A DNA stretch of 42,433 nucleotides from an uncultured Clostridia bacterium (GCA_947627045.1 CANQUM010000016.1:1-42433), one strand, 5' to 3'. Positions 15,827 through 25,581 are shown, numbered from the stretch's first letter. The notes: a model not told the origin generated them from the sequence alone. Numbers and translations: made by a program.

Positions 15827-18800
15827 ATGAAAAACTTAAAATCAAGAATCATAAGCATAATGATAGTAATGTCTATGATTGCAACAGGTACAGCACCAAA
15901 AGTGTTCGCCGAGGTTATTAATGAAAGTCCTGTTTCAGAGACAAGCTCTTCTTCACAGAGTGATGAGCAAACATCTTCTGATGAACCTGAATATATAACA
16001 GGTGAGATTGAAGAACTTAGAACAGAAAATAGCAAAACTTACGAAAAGTCAGACGGAAGCCGTGTGGCAGTTGTTACAGAAGAACCGGTACATTTTTATG
16101 ATGAGAAAAATGAAGAATGGCAGGAATACGATAACCGTCTATCATATGATGAAAATAAAGAAAAATATGAAAGTAATGAAACAGGTTCTGATATGAAAGT
16201 GTCATTGCCAAAGAATTTTGACGGGCAAAGTAATATTGAAGTTGAGTTAGATGGATATAAAGTATCAATTATACCGATTGATATAAAATCTTCTGCGTCA
16301 AAAAAGGTAAATAATAAGAAAAATATAAAAAGTAATAAGGTAAAAGAACTTAAAAAATATGATTTGGAGGATTATGTATCAGATTCAGTACTTGGCGGGA
16401 AAGTGGAATATAGTCAAGATGATAATACAAGTATAGAATATATATTCAGCGGAAGTAAACTGAAGGAGAATATTGTTCTTTCCAAAATACCCGAAAAAAA
16501 GCAAAAGTATTCATTCAGAATTAACTCTGACGGGTTAACGGCAAAGCTTAATAAAGATAATTCAATTAAATTGCTGGATAAAGACAAAAAAGAAGTGTTT
16601 ACTATTCCGGCACCTTATATGTATGATGAGTGTTTTGAATTTTCTGATAATATAAAAACAAATCTAAAGAAAGATGGTTCAGAGTATATTTTGACATATA
16701 CTCCGAACTATAAGTGGTTGTCAGATGAAAACAGAACATATCCTGTGACTATTGATCCAACAATAACTTCAGCACTATATGCTGATAAAATAGTCGACAC
16801 ATCAGTATTTAGTGCTACACCATATAATTATGATACATTTACTACCCTATATGTAGGTGCTCTATCTAACAGAGATTGCATAATGGATGCGTATATAAAT
16901 TTTAAGGGCTTGCCTGTTATGGATAGATTTTGGACAATTTCAAACGCTAAACTTAACCTCAAGACCGCTACAAATGTAAGTAATGAAATCAATGCGTATA
17001 AAATAACTTCTGACTGGGAGGCAAGCAATATTAAATCTAATCTTCCATCAGTGAGCAACACAATACTTGATGTATGTTATATACCTGCTATCACAAATGC
17101 AAAAGTAAATTGGGATATAACAAACGCTGTAAGTGATTGGTATTATGAAGGAAATAACTATGGAATTAAGCTCTCATCACCGTATGCTCAAAATAGTCAA
17201 TCAATGTTTTATTCTGCGGAAACAGCAAATGCTGCTGATAAACCATATTTGTCAATAGAGTATAAGACAATATCGGCAGCACAGATTGAAAACAGCAGAA
17301 CTATTGATATTGGCAGAGCAGGAACAGCAACAATAAATGACTTTTCCGGAAATGTTGTATTAACAAGAGAAGATATAGGTGTTGACGGGAATGTTATGCC
17401 TGTAAATATCTCTATGATATATAACTTAAATTATTTTAACAGTGCAGAATTCGGATTTGGGTTTAAAACAAATTATTCACAGTCAATAAGTTTTAGAAGT
17501 GATATAGGTCTAAATAAGTTTTATGAATATTATTGCGGTGACGGAAGTGTTGTATACTTTGACTATGATGCTGAGGCCGGAGAGTATATAGACCGAAGTG
17601 GAAGAGGGTATAGCTTTAAATATAAGGATACTACTACAACAGGATATGACGATATAATTGTTACCGATCCAAATGGAGATGAACATTATTTTGATCAGTA
17701 CGGAAGACTTTCACAAATAGTTGGTACTCAAGGTACTGCAAACCCAGCAATTACAGTTGCATATACAGGTGACTATACCAAGATTTTTGAAATAGACTAT
17801 ATAATAGACGGTTCAGGTAGAAAATATGATTTCAACTACTCAAACGGAAGACTGACGGATATTTCATATTATGGAAAGTCATCTTCAGTTTTGAAAAAAG
17901 TTTCATATGAATACGACAGCATTTCTAACCTCAAAAAGGTTACATATCCTGACGGGAAATCTGTAAGCTATAGCTGGAATTCACATAATTTGATTTCTGT
18001 GAACAATACTGATGGTTATCATGTGAACTTTTCTTATACCAGTTATGATTTAAACAAGCAAAGAAGAATAAGCTCTATAAAAGAATACGGAAGTAGCGGA
18101 ACAAAGGGTGCAGATATAAGTGTAACTTATTCTCATTATCAAACAAAGTATACAAATAATAATACAGGTGATACAGAAACATTAGTGTTCAGCAATGAAG
18201 GGGATTTAATATCAACATATAATTCAGAGGGTCAGGTTACTGCTAATGAGTATGCAAAAGGCTCTGGAACGCATGGGGTAAACAGTCTTGTAAATACTTT
18301 TGAACACAAGAAAAGTGAAACTAATTTAATTAAAAACGGGGAATTTGAAAATAATTTGTCTGGCTGGACTCAAGTTAATGGAGCAAATCATCTATGGAGC
18401 AGTTATGGTCATCCAGGAAACGGCGGTTCTATAGAATTAAAATTTCCAGATGCGATTGTTTTTCAGAAAATAGATGTATCAGGAACAAAAGGCGATACTT
18501 ACGATATAGGGGGTTGGGTAAATGCAAATGCTTCACCTCGTTATCCGATTAATATAACAGTTTCATTCTATAATGCAACAAATTCTGTAGGTTCGCATAT
18601 TATTAGCTTTAATCCATACTGCACTGATTGGCAGTATGTAATGAAAAATGTCGAGGCTGACGAAGATTATACTCATTTCTTTGTTACTATAAATTATTCA
18701 GATCAGATTAATTGTGCTTACTTTGACGGTGTTGTTGTTTACAAAGCCGAAAGTGCAGTCAATGAGAATGATGATTCAGAATCAGATACTGATGCGGATA

Positions 18801-21292
18801 CTGATGAAGAAATTCCTGAACCTACAACATATAAAGGTTCTGACGGAAGTATTACTACAGTTGATGAAAAGGACGGTGTTAATACTATTACTGTTGAAGA
18901 TAAGTACGGCAATAATCTGTCAAATGCTACTGTAGTTGACGGCGTTACAATGTCTGACAGCAATGAGTATTCTTCAAGCGGAAATTATCTCAAATCTTCA
19001 ACCGATTCTTCAGGTGTTAAAACATCATATAACTATAACGAGAATACCGGTAACCTTAGTAGCATAAATGTTAATAATAATACTGTTAATTACGGATATG
19101 ATTCAATGGGGAATATAACTAGCGCATCGCAGAATGTTTCTGGTTTGAGCAACGGAACATCTATTACAAATTCGTATGATTATGACAGCGGAGACAGATT
19201 AAGCAGAATTACCCATAACGGATTTAATTACTACTTTGGTTATACTGAGTTCGGTTTGCTTGAATCAATTACATCAGATAGTAACAACCTGATAAATTAT
19301 GGTTATGACAGCGAAGGAGCTTTAACATCTGCCAGCTACGGTAACGGTCAGACAATAGATTATGAGTATAACGATGACGGAAACAGTTCAGCAGTCAGTC
19401 AGGACGGCAAAATACTTTATGGTTATAATTATGACGAGGACGGCGTGCTGACCTCTGTTGATGATAATACTACAGGTAGGGTTATAAATTATTTGACAAA
19501 CTCTGACGGTCAGGATATAATAGAAGAAACAGGAAGCGGTATATATCATAAATACTACGAAACAGAGAATAAAAAAGTAGAGACAATAGACAACAAGACA
19601 AGGACAACGGAAACAATAACAGATGATGATTATACAACTAAGACTAGATATTTAGTAAATAATTATTACTCAACTTTCTTAAAAAACACAGATAAGTTTG
19701 GCAGAATAACAAGTGAAAGAGTTTGCAGAAACAATAACACTTCTGGTTATGATGTATACAAAAAAGAATACAGCTATGAAACAAGCGGAAGCGGAAAAAC
19801 CTCTGAAAGGGTATCGCAATTAAAATACGCAGGCGGATATAACAGAACAATAAAATACGGGTATGATGCAAGCGGAAACATATCAGAAATAGACGGAACA
19901 AAGTATGTATATGATGAAGCAGGGCAGTTAATAAGTGAAACAAATGAAATAGGCATGTTAAACAGAAAATATGTCTATGACAAAGGCGGAAATATAACAG
20001 AACTAAAGAATTTTATTAACGGCAAGCTGACCAAAACAAATACATATACATATGGGAATTCCGATTGGAAGGATTTGCTAACATCATACAACGGAAATAA
20101 AATCACATATGATGAAATAGGCAACCCATTGACCTATTATAACGGAATGGAATTTAAGTGGACAATGGGAAGACGGTTGAAGTCAGTAAAAAAAGGAAAT
20201 GCAAATATAAGCTACGCATATAATGCAGAGGGACTGCGAACACGAAAAATCATAAGCGGAATACAATTTAATTACTATTGGAATGGCGACAAGCTGACAG
20301 GACAGACATGTCAAGGAAGTACGCTGTATTTCTACTATGATAAAGACGGCAATCCGATAGGGTTTGATTACAATAATAACCATTATTACTATATCACCAA
20401 TCTGCAGGGAGATATAATAGCAATACTTGATATTAACGGCAATTTAATGGCAGAGTATAAATATGACTCATGGGGAAACTGCACTATACTACAAAATTTA
20501 GATAATATAGCAAATACAAATCCTTTGAGGTATAGAGGATATTATTACGATAGTGATACAAATTTATATTATCTGCAGTCGAGATATTATGATGCTAATA
20601 TCGGTAGGTTTATTAATGCGGATGAGGTAGAGATGGTTCAGCATGATGATGAAAATTTGTTTTCATATACTTCCAATAATTATATAATGTATAATGATCC
20701 TTATGGAACCGGCTCTCAAAAGATAATGGCAGCACCTACAGCAAAAGATTTAGATATTATTACTTGGTCCATAAAGAATAGTGGATTGAATAAAAAACGG
20801 TATGCTACTTTAAATTATTTTTCTGGTTCAAGAAAAAGTGGTAATTCAACTATTTATACGTTTACCTCAACTAAAAAAACTCACTTCTATAAAACAGAAT
20901 ATTATGTAATTAAAAAAACAAGAAAACAATGGTATAAGTATATAAAGGATAAATATGGAAAATTGCAATCCGTAAATAAGTTTTTTAAACAACTTGAACT
21001 TGAACTGGGTGATCCAGTATGGGATGCAGAACCTTCTGTTTCTAAATTAGCTAGTGCATTAAGTAAAATTGCAAAAATCATAAATTTGGCGACTATGCCT
21101 CGTGAAGCAAACTATATTATAGATATGATGAGAAAATATGATAACTCTAAGAATAAAAAAATTAGAAATACAAAGAATATATATATACCTAATTCTGCTC
21201 ATATTTATGACTGTTATTGGGGGAAGAAATATATATTTTTCGGTAAGAAGGTATTGAAATATAGTTATAATAAATGGGCATACCCATATTAA
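15827..21292 (+). CDS. Secreted Rhs/WapA-type polymorphic toxin protein
   Basis: A 1821-aa protein with a Sec signal peptide (MKNLKSRIISIMIVMSMIAT, cleavage likely after VFA at about residue 28). A DNRLRE-like module lies at about residues 320-470 (WDITNAVSDWYY). A jelly-roll carbohydrate-binding-like domain lies at about 830-965 (NLIKNGEFENNLSGW). Many YD/RHS repeats follow at about 540-820 and 1020-1560. The Rhs core ends with LRYRGYYYDSDTNLYYLQSR and GRFINADE at about 1565-1600. The last 220 residues are lysine-rich, change composition and match nothing that I know. This is where a toxin tip is expected. A DPYG motif (about 1625) marks the usual tip boundary. By analogy with WapA it acts in contact-dependent competition. 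The next gene starts 10 bases downstream. Confidence 0.88.
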   Translation: MKNLKSRIISIMIVMSMIATGTAPKVFAEVINESPVSETSSSSQSDEQTSSDEPEYITGEIEELRTENSKTYEKSDGSRVAVVTEEPVHFYDEKNEEWQEYDNRLSYDENKEKYESNETGSDMKVSLPKNFDGQSNIEVELDGYKVSIIPIDIKSSASKKVNNKKNIKSNKVKELKKYDLEDYVSDSVLGGKVEYSQDDNTSIEYIFSGSKLKENIVLSKIPEKKQKYSFRINSDGLTAKLNKDNSIKLLDKDKKEVFTIPAPYMYDECFEFSDNIKTNLKKDGSEYILTYTPNYKWLSDENRTYPVTIDPTITSALYADKIVDTSVFSATPYNYDTFTTLYVGALSNRDCIMDAYINFKGLPVMDRFWTISNAKLNLKTATNVSNEINAYKITSDWEASNIKSNLPSVSNTILDVCYIPAITNAKVNWDITNAVSDWYYEGNNYGIKLSSPYAQNSQSMFYSAETANAADKPYLSIEYKTISAAQIENSRTIDIGRAGTATINDFSGNVVLTREDIGVDGNVMPVNISMIYNLNYFNSAEFGFGFKTNYSQSISFRSDIGLNKFYEYYCGDGSVVYFDYDAEAGEYIDRSGRGYSFKYKDTTTTGYDDIIVTDPNGDEHYFDQYGRLSQIVGTQGTANPAITVAYTGDYTKIFEIDYIIDGSGRKYDFNYSNGRLTDISYYGKSSSVLKKVSYEYDSISNLKKVTYPDGKSVSYSWNSHNLISVNNTDGYHVNFSYTSYDLNKQRRISSIKEYGSSGTKGADISVTYSHYQTKYTNNNTGDTETLVFSNEGDLISTYNSEGQVTANEYAKGSGTHGVNSLVNTFEHKKSETNLIKNGEFENNLSGWTQVNGANHLWSSYGHPGNGGSIELKFPDAIVFQKIDVSGTKGDTYDIGGWVNANASPRYPINITVSFYNATNSVGSHIISFNPYCTDWQYVMKNVEADEDYTHFFVTINYSDQINCAYFDGVVVYKAESAVNENDDSESDTDADTDEEIPEPTTYKGSDGSITTVDEKDGVNTITVEDKYGNNLSNATVVDGVTMSDSNEYSSSGNYLKSSTDSSGVKTSYNYNENTGNLSSINVNNNTVNYGYDSMGNITSASQNVSGLSNGTSITNSYDYDSGDRLSRITHNGFNYYFGYTEFGLLESITSDSNNLINYGYDSEGALTSASYGNGQTIDYEYNDDGNSSAVSQDGKILYGYNYDEDGVLTSVDDNTTGRVINYLTNSDGQDIIEETGSGIYHKYYETENKKVETIDNKTRTTETITDDDYTTKTRYLVNNYYSTFLKNTDKFGRITSERVCRNNNTSGYDVYKKEYSYETSGSGKTSERVSQLKYAGGYNRTIKYGYDASGNISEIDGTKYVYDEAGQLISETNEIGMLNRKYVYDKGGNITELKNFINGKLTKTNTYTYGNSDWKDLLTSYNGNKITYDEIGNPLTYYNGMEFKWTMGRRLKSVKKGNANISYAYNAEGLRTRKIISGIQFNYYWNGDKLTGQTCQGSTLYFYYDKDGNPIGFDYNNNHYYYITNLQGDIIAILDINGNLMAEYKYDSWGNCTILQNLDNIANTNPLRYRGYYYDSDTNLYYLQSRYYDANIGRFINADEVEMVQHDDENLFSYTSNNYIMYNDPYGTGSQKIMAAPTAKDLDIITWSIKNSGLNKKRYATLNYFSGSRKSGNSTIYTFTSTKKTHFYKTEYYVIKKTRKQWYKYIKDKYGKLQSVNKFFKQLELELGDPVWDAEPSVSKLASALSKIAKIINLATMPREANYIIDMMRKYDNSKNKKIRNTKNIYIPNSAHIYDCYWGKKYIFFGKKVLKYSYNKWAYPY

Positions 21293-21302
21293 GGAGTAAG
21301 AG

Positions 21303-22727
21303 ATGAAAAAAATTTTTTTAATAGTTTCAACAATCGTTAGTGTATGTGTACTATCAAACTGTACAAATAATAAAAACATATCGCCATTTGTTTACGTCGA
21401 TTATAAAAACGGAGTTGAGCTTTATAGATATATTTCAGATGAAAAATATATTGAAAGTATTGATATACCTGATGAATATAATGGAAAAAAAGTAATAAGA
21501 ATTGAAGACGCTGCTTTTAATGATGTTTATTCAATTGAGAAATTAAAGCTCCCAGAATGTTTAGAGGAAATCGGTGATGATGTATTTACTGGTCAAAATG
21601 AAATACATATAAAAAATGTTCCTAATACTATTAAAATTGTAGGTCAAAGTAATTTGGCATCGAAAGAAGTAAGTCGATATAATCTACTGAAAAACAATCC
21701 TGATTTTAAGGTAACCGACAATGCAGTGTTTTCAAGTGATGGAAAAATTTTAATAAGTTATGACTCATCAAGGAAAAGTGAAGATTACATAATTCCAAAC
21801 GGAGTAAAAACAATTGCAGAAAATGCTTTCTTTAATGCTGAAAATCTAAAAAAGGTAGTTATTCCTGAAGGTGTAGAAACATTAGAACATAATGCTTTTT
21901 TTAATTGTGACAAACTAACAGATATTAGATTTCCACAATCTTTAAAACATATGGAAGCCGATTCTGTTTCACAAACAAAGTGGTATGAAGAACAAAAAGG
22001 AGAGGTTATAATAAACGGAAAATTTTTGGTAAAAGAAACAGAAAATGTGGGACAGCAATATAAAATCCCAGATGGAATAACTCATTTGCTTTGTGATTTT
22101 TACGATTATGATGAAGATGAAGAAAATGTGCCTTATCTTTCAGTTTTAACATTACCGAAGAGCCTTGAGTATATTTCACCCGATATTGATCTGACTAATG
22201 TTTCAATATATCAAATTGAAAACGGAAATTATAATTTTATTATTGATAATAATGGAACAATTTTATATAACAAAGATAAAACAAAACTTGTAAAATACAG
22301 TAAAGGAAATGTTCAAAGATTAGTTTTAGAAGATAACATAAAGACAATAGGAGAAAATGCTTTTAACTTTTCAACTATCAGTAATTTAATATTGCCTGAT
22401 AGTCTGGAAAAAATAGAAAAGTATGCTTTTATAAGTTCCAATCTAAAAGAAATCAACATACCTAAGAAAATTAAAACAATAGAAGAGGGAACATTTGCTG
22501 AATGTTATGAGATTAAAGAGTGCAAAATACCAAACTCTGTAGAAAGAATAGAAAGGTATGCATTCAGCGATATTGACGATTTGGAAATAACAATTCCCGA
22601 CTCTGTAAAGTATATTCACCCTCAAGCATTCGATAATAGTGAAAACCTTAAAATTGTTGGTAAAAAAAATTCTTTTGCAGAAAAATATGCAGAAATATTC
22701 GATATTGATTTTAAAGAAATTGATTAA
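21303..22727 (+). CDS. Leucine-rich-repeat lipoprotein (BspA-like LRR_5)
   Basis: A 474-aa protein with a lipoprotein signal peptide: a hydrophobic run, then lipobox LSNC with cysteine at about residue 20. BspA-type LRR repeats follow (IEDAAFNDVYSIEKLKLP, IAENAFFNAENLKKVVIP and similar) through most of the length. AAGGAG lies 5 bases before the ATG. It directly follows the Rhs gene with a 10-base gap, the position normally held by an immunity gene. LRR_5 lipoproteins are usually surface-binding proteins in clostridia. Whether this one neutralises the Rhs tip or is an unrelated surface protein cannot be told from sequence. Confidence 0.8.
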   Translation: MKKIFLIVSTIVSVCVLSNCTNNKNISPFVYVDYKNGVELYRYISDEKYIESIDIPDEYNGKKVIRIEDAAFNDVYSIEKLKLPECLEEIGDDVFTGQNEIHIKNVPNTIKIVGQSNLASKEVSRYNLLKNNPDFKVTDNAVFSSDGKILISYDSSRKSEDYIIPNGVKTIAENAFFNAENLKKVVIPEGVETLEHNAFFNCDKLTDIRFPQSLKHMEADSVSQTKWYEEQKGEVIINGKFLVKETENVGQQYKIPDGITHLLCDFYDYDEDEENVPYLSVLTLPKSLEYISPDIDLTNVSIYQIENGNYNFIIDNNGTILYNKDKTKLVKYSKGNVQRLVLEDNIKTIGENAFNFSTISNLILPDSLEKIEKYAFISSNLKEINIPKKIKTIEEGTFAECYEIKECKIPNSVERIERYAFSDIDDLEITIPDSVKYIHPQAFDNSENLKIVGKKNSFAEKYAEIFDIDFKEID

Positions 22728-22762
22728 AACATTTTTAATACTACAATAAATAGTATTTTATA

Positions 22763-22997
22763 ACCAACCTGCAGGGGGATATAATAGCAATACTTGATAT
22801 GGACTGTAATTTAGTGGCAGAGTATGAATACGACTCATGGGGCAACTGCACTATATTAAAAAACACAGATAATATAGCTAATACAAATCCTCTTAGGTAT
22901 AGGGGTTATTATTACGATAGTGATACAAATTTATATTATCTGCAGTCGAGATATTATGATGCTAATATCGGTAGGTTTATTAATGCGGATGAGGTAG
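22763..22997 (+). repeat. Displaced copy of the Rhs core (copy of 20396-20630)
   Basis: A gap-free 235-base duplicate of the end of the Rhs core. The first part carries scattered substitutions, while the last 90 or so bases are identical to the main gene. It encodes the segment TNLQGD through GRFINADEV and leads into a different C-terminal tip. An in-frame stop (TAG) lies just upstream, so the fragment is cut off from any Rhs N terminus. Confidence 0.9.
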
Positions 22998-23623
22998 TTT
23001 TCTTAGGAGCAAACGGCGGAGTAGTTTCAAATAATTTGTTTGCTTATTGTGATAATAATCCAGTAAATAATGTTGATTCAACTGGACATATTGCGGCAAA
23101 TATTGTAGGTGCAGTTATAGGAGCAATTGTAGGAGCTGTAGGTGGGTACTTTTTGACTAATTGGATAGCTAATAAACTTGGTCTAAAGAGTTGGAAGAGA
23201 AAACTTTTTGTATGGGGATTAACGGCAGTAATTAGTGCAGCAGCAACAACTGTTGGATATTTTATAGGTCCATATATTGCAAAAATCAGTAACAAATTGA
23301 TTAGTGCTATTCGTTATTCATTTAAGCCCAAATTCGGAACTAAGATTGGTCGTTTAGGTACATTAGTTAAAAATACAAAACCTACAATAAAAGGATTAAC
23401 TAATCATGGATTGAATCGAATGGCAGAACGTGGTATTTCTAAGAAGCTTGCGCAGCAGATTGTCAAAAATGGATATGCGATTTCTCAATCAGGTGGTAAA
23501 GTTTTATACTTTACTAAAGCAGGAGTCGTTGTTTTGAATCAATCTGGTCAAGTTGTAACAGCATATTCTGCTAAGTATTTTGATATAGCTATGCAAGGAA
23601 TAATAAAATTATTTTTTGGGTGA
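22799..23623 (+). CDS. Orphan Rhs tip: core remnant plus alternative toxin domain
   Basis: This 274-aa frame starts inside the displaced Rhs core copy at an ATG without a ribosome site. It is probably silent or poorly expressed unless recombined onto the main gene. Residues 1-65 are Rhs core. NPVNNVDSTGH is the usual boundary motif. A glycine/alanine-rich hydrophobic segment (about 100-165) follows. The C terminus (about 200-274) has HGLNRMAERGISKKLAQQI and GGKVLYFTKAGVVVLN, which resembles DUF4258 / BECR-fold ribonuclease toxins. That family call is by motif only. The gene overlaps the next ORF if that one starts at GTG 23620, and lies 5 bases before its ATG at 23629. Confidence 0.7.
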   Translation: MDCNLVAEYEYDSWGNCTILKNTDNIANTNPLRYRGYYYDSDTNLYYLQSRYYDANIGRFINADEVVFLGANGGVVSNNLFAYCDNNPVNNVDSTGHIAANIVGAVIGAIVGAVGGYFLTNWIANKLGLKSWKRKLFVWGLTAVISAAATTVGYFIGPYIAKISNKLISAIRYSFKPKFGTKIGRLGTLVKNTKPTIKGLTNHGLNRMAERGISKKLAQQIVKNGYAISQSGGKVLYFTKAGVVVLNQSGQVVTAYSAKYFDIAMQGIIKLFFG

Positions 23624-23628
23624 TAAGT

Positions 23629-23880
23629 ATGGTTGAAAAAATTAATAAAATATTGTATGATTGGGATCCAATAAATCTTAAAGAATCTTATGTTCCTAAA
23701 GATGAGTATCTACCAGAAGCACAAATGATTAAAGATTTAATTTTGAATAGTATAGATTTAAATTCTCTTGGTGATAAAATTTTTAATATATTTTATGAAC
23801 AGTTTGGAAAAGATTTAATTAATTTTAATTACAGTGATTGTAAGATTATTGCTGATAAGATTTTAACAGTTATCAAGTAG
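23629..23880 (+). CDS. Probable immunity protein, DUF1871-like (83 aa)
   Basis: A small acidic cytoplasmic protein. The motif LYDWDPINL followed by PKDEYLPEA near residues 9-28 matches the WDPI...DEY signature of DUF1871 proteins, several of which sit beside polymorphic toxins. GGGTGAT lies 4 bases before the ATG at 23629, making this a better start than GTG at 23620. Its position immediately after the DUF4258-like tip makes it the likely cognate antitoxin. The in-frame text after the stop is discussed in the findings. Confidence 0.65.
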   Translation: MVEKINKILYDWDPINLKESYVPKDEYLPEAQMIKDLILNSIDLNSLGDKIFNIFYEQFGKDLINFNYSDCKIIADKILTVIK

Positions 23881-23995
23881 TTAAGAACGAAGTTAAAAAG
23901 AGCTAATAGCGGTTCTGAAAAGAATAATGTTGCTTATATGTTTTCAAAAAAAGCAAATGATAAGCCAGTTTTATCTTGTACTGGAGGGGTATCAT

Positions 23996-24451
23996 ATGGA
24001 AAAAACGAAAATTAAAAGAATTATTCTAATATGTGTTATAAATATAATTATAATAATAGTTTTTATACTTTTAGGAACAAAAATCTATATAAAATCAGAG
24101 ATGCTTTATGAGAAATATGTAAACGATGGTGATAAGTGGATATGCAAAAGTCCGATAATTGAATTAACTTATTATTCAAGTAAAAAAATTGGTTTAAATA
24201 CTTATAGTGATTTAACTATGGCTGAAATTGAAGATGTAGAATCTGAAGTAATAATAGCTAGTACTGGAGGTCATTCAAAAAATTGGGATTTTATTTATTT
24301 AGATGATAATTCCGCGCCTCCTATTTTAACAGGTGAGTATGAAATTAAAGATGAAAATACACTTATATTTCATGTGTCAAAAAATAGTCCGTCAGGTATT
24401 GCAAAACCTGACAGTGATTTAGTATTTAAAAAAACTACTCATAAAAGATAA
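23996..24451 (+). CDS. Small membrane-anchored protein (151 aa), unknown
   Basis: The start is set by GGAGGGG 8-13 bases before the ATG at 23996. An upstream ATG in the same frame (23927) lacks a ribosome site. One N-terminal membrane segment lies at residues about 8-26 (IILICVINIIIIIVFILLG). An extracytoplasmic domain of about 120 residues follows, rich in beta-forming stretches (KWICKSPIIELTYYS, EYEIKDENTLIFHVS). This pattern resembles lipocalin-like or DUF-type extracellular immunity proteins, but I recognise no family. It lies between Rhs fragments. Confidence 0.6.
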   Translation: MEKTKIKRIILICVINIIIIIVFILLGTKIYIKSEMLYEKYVNDGDKWICKSPIIELTYYSSKKIGLNTYSDLTMAEIEDVESEVIIASTGGHSKNWDFIYLDDNSAPPILTGEYEIKDENTLIFHVSKNSPSGIAKPDSDLVFKKTTHKR

Positions 24452-24469
24452 TCATATTTTTTGCGATTT

Positions 24470-24650
24470 ACTGGAACGGCGACAAGCTGACAGGACAGAC
24501 ATGTCAAGGAAGTACGCTGTATTTCTACTATGATAAAGATGGCAATCCGATAGGGTTTGATTACAATAATAACCATTATTACTATATCACCAATCTGCAG
24601 GGAGATATAATAGCAATATTAACAGTTTGATTAATGCGGATAATGAGGAA
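24470..24650 (+). repeat. Rhs core fragment with internal deletion (copy of 20277-20427 plus about 20606-20628)
   Basis: A near-identical copy of 151 bases of the main Rhs gene is joined directly to a copy of the GRFINADE-encoding stretch. About 180 bases in between are missing and the reading frame is lost. It is a degenerate scar of a former Rhs tip insertion. Confidence 0.85.
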
Positions 24651-24655
24651 ATGAT

Positions 24656-24706
24656 ATATTTTGCAGTAAAAAGGATATTCACGAAAAAGTAGGTGTAATT
24701 ATGAAA
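24656..24706 (+). repeat. 51-base repeat leading into a start codon (first copy)
   Basis: The stretch from ATATTTTGCAGTAAAAAGG to the first codons of the 24701 gene is nearly identical to 25582-25631 before the next gene. It includes the AGGTG ribosome site and ATGAAA. Confidence 0.75.
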
Positions 24707-25480
24707 AGAATTATTTTATTAGTAATTTGTTGCTTAGTGTGTGTTTTTTATATAACAGGTTGTAGAGAAAAAGTTGATAAAACTGATAGTACTTTAACAA
24801 CGACAATAGATACAAAAGCTGTTAAAAAAGAGGTTCAAAAAGAAGAAGATGGCTCTTTAGGTAGTATATCAAAAAGCAAAAAAGAAATAAAAGAAATAAC
24901 GGATAAAAATATTGAGCTAAAGTATATAACTTTAATGGAAAATGATAAGAATGAACTTATTAAAACGTTTTTAGAAAAAAGAATTATTTTTACTACAGAT
25001 GATGATATAAATTTTGGTATACCTTCGGAAATAAGAATAATTAAAAAATGGGATAAATATGATGCACTATGTTATAGTGTTTATAAATGTAAAAATGAAA
25101 ATATCTATGTTTTTATGATAAGGGAAAAATATAATCCCCAAAAATCAGTTCTTTATTCACCAAACACGGTATATGAAGGATTATTTATTATGCCTGTTGA
25201 TAAATTATATTCCATTGAAAATTTTAAAGATATTGTTGTAAACAAGTCGGATTTATCAGATGTAAAAAAGATTTACAAATATGCAGATGTCTTAATTGAG
25301 CAAGAATTAAGATTAAGTAATTCAAAGAAAAAATGTTCCATTGACATATTATCTAAAGATTCCTGTATATCGATATCATTTAAAAAATCAGGAAATAAGT
25401 ATATAGTTACTAATATAAAAAATAATGCACATGGTTGGTTAGCTTCAAAGATAGCTTATTTAGATAAGAATTTCAATTAA
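24701..25480 (+). CDS. Lipoprotein of unknown function (259 aa)
   Basis: An N-terminal lipoprotein signal with lipobox ITGC (cysteine at about residue 21). A charged linker rich in Thr, Lys and Glu (about 22-70) follows, then a mixed alpha/beta domain of about 190 residues with no motif that I recognise. The ribosome site AGGTG lies 7 bases upstream of ATG. The upstream repeat contains only Rhs debris and no promoter stands out. A candidate extracytoplasmic immunity protein by position, not proven. Confidence 0.65.
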   Translation: MKRIILLVICCLVCVFYITGCREKVDKTDSTLTTTIDTKAVKKEVQKEEDGSLGSISKSKKEIKEITDKNIELKYITLMENDKNELIKTFLEKRIIFTTDDDINFGIPSEIRIIKKWDKYDALCYSVYKCKNENIYVFMIREKYNPQKSVLYSPNTVYEGLFIMPVDKLYSIENFKDIVVNKSDLSDVKKIYKYADVLIEQELRLSNSKKKCSIDILSKDSCISISFKKSGNKYIVTNIKNNAHGWLASKIAYLDKNFN

Positions 25481-25498
25481 ATTTAAAAATCTATATGA

Positions 25499-25581
25499 TA
25501 TGATGCAAGCGGAAACATATCAGAAATAGACGGTATAAAGTATGGATATGATGAAGCAGGACAGTTAATAAGTGAAACAAA
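25499..25581 (+). repeat. Rhs YD-repeat fragment (copy of 19862-19944)
   Basis: 83 bases nearly identical to the YD-repeat part of the main Rhs gene, ending where the second copy of the 51-base repeat begins. Not part of an ORF. Confidence 0.85.

Noticed and set aside
24452-24700. A functional Rhs gene piece between 24452 and 24700
   Set aside because: The Rhs copy has an internal deletion and loses its frame, so it is treated as a repeat scar, not a CDS.
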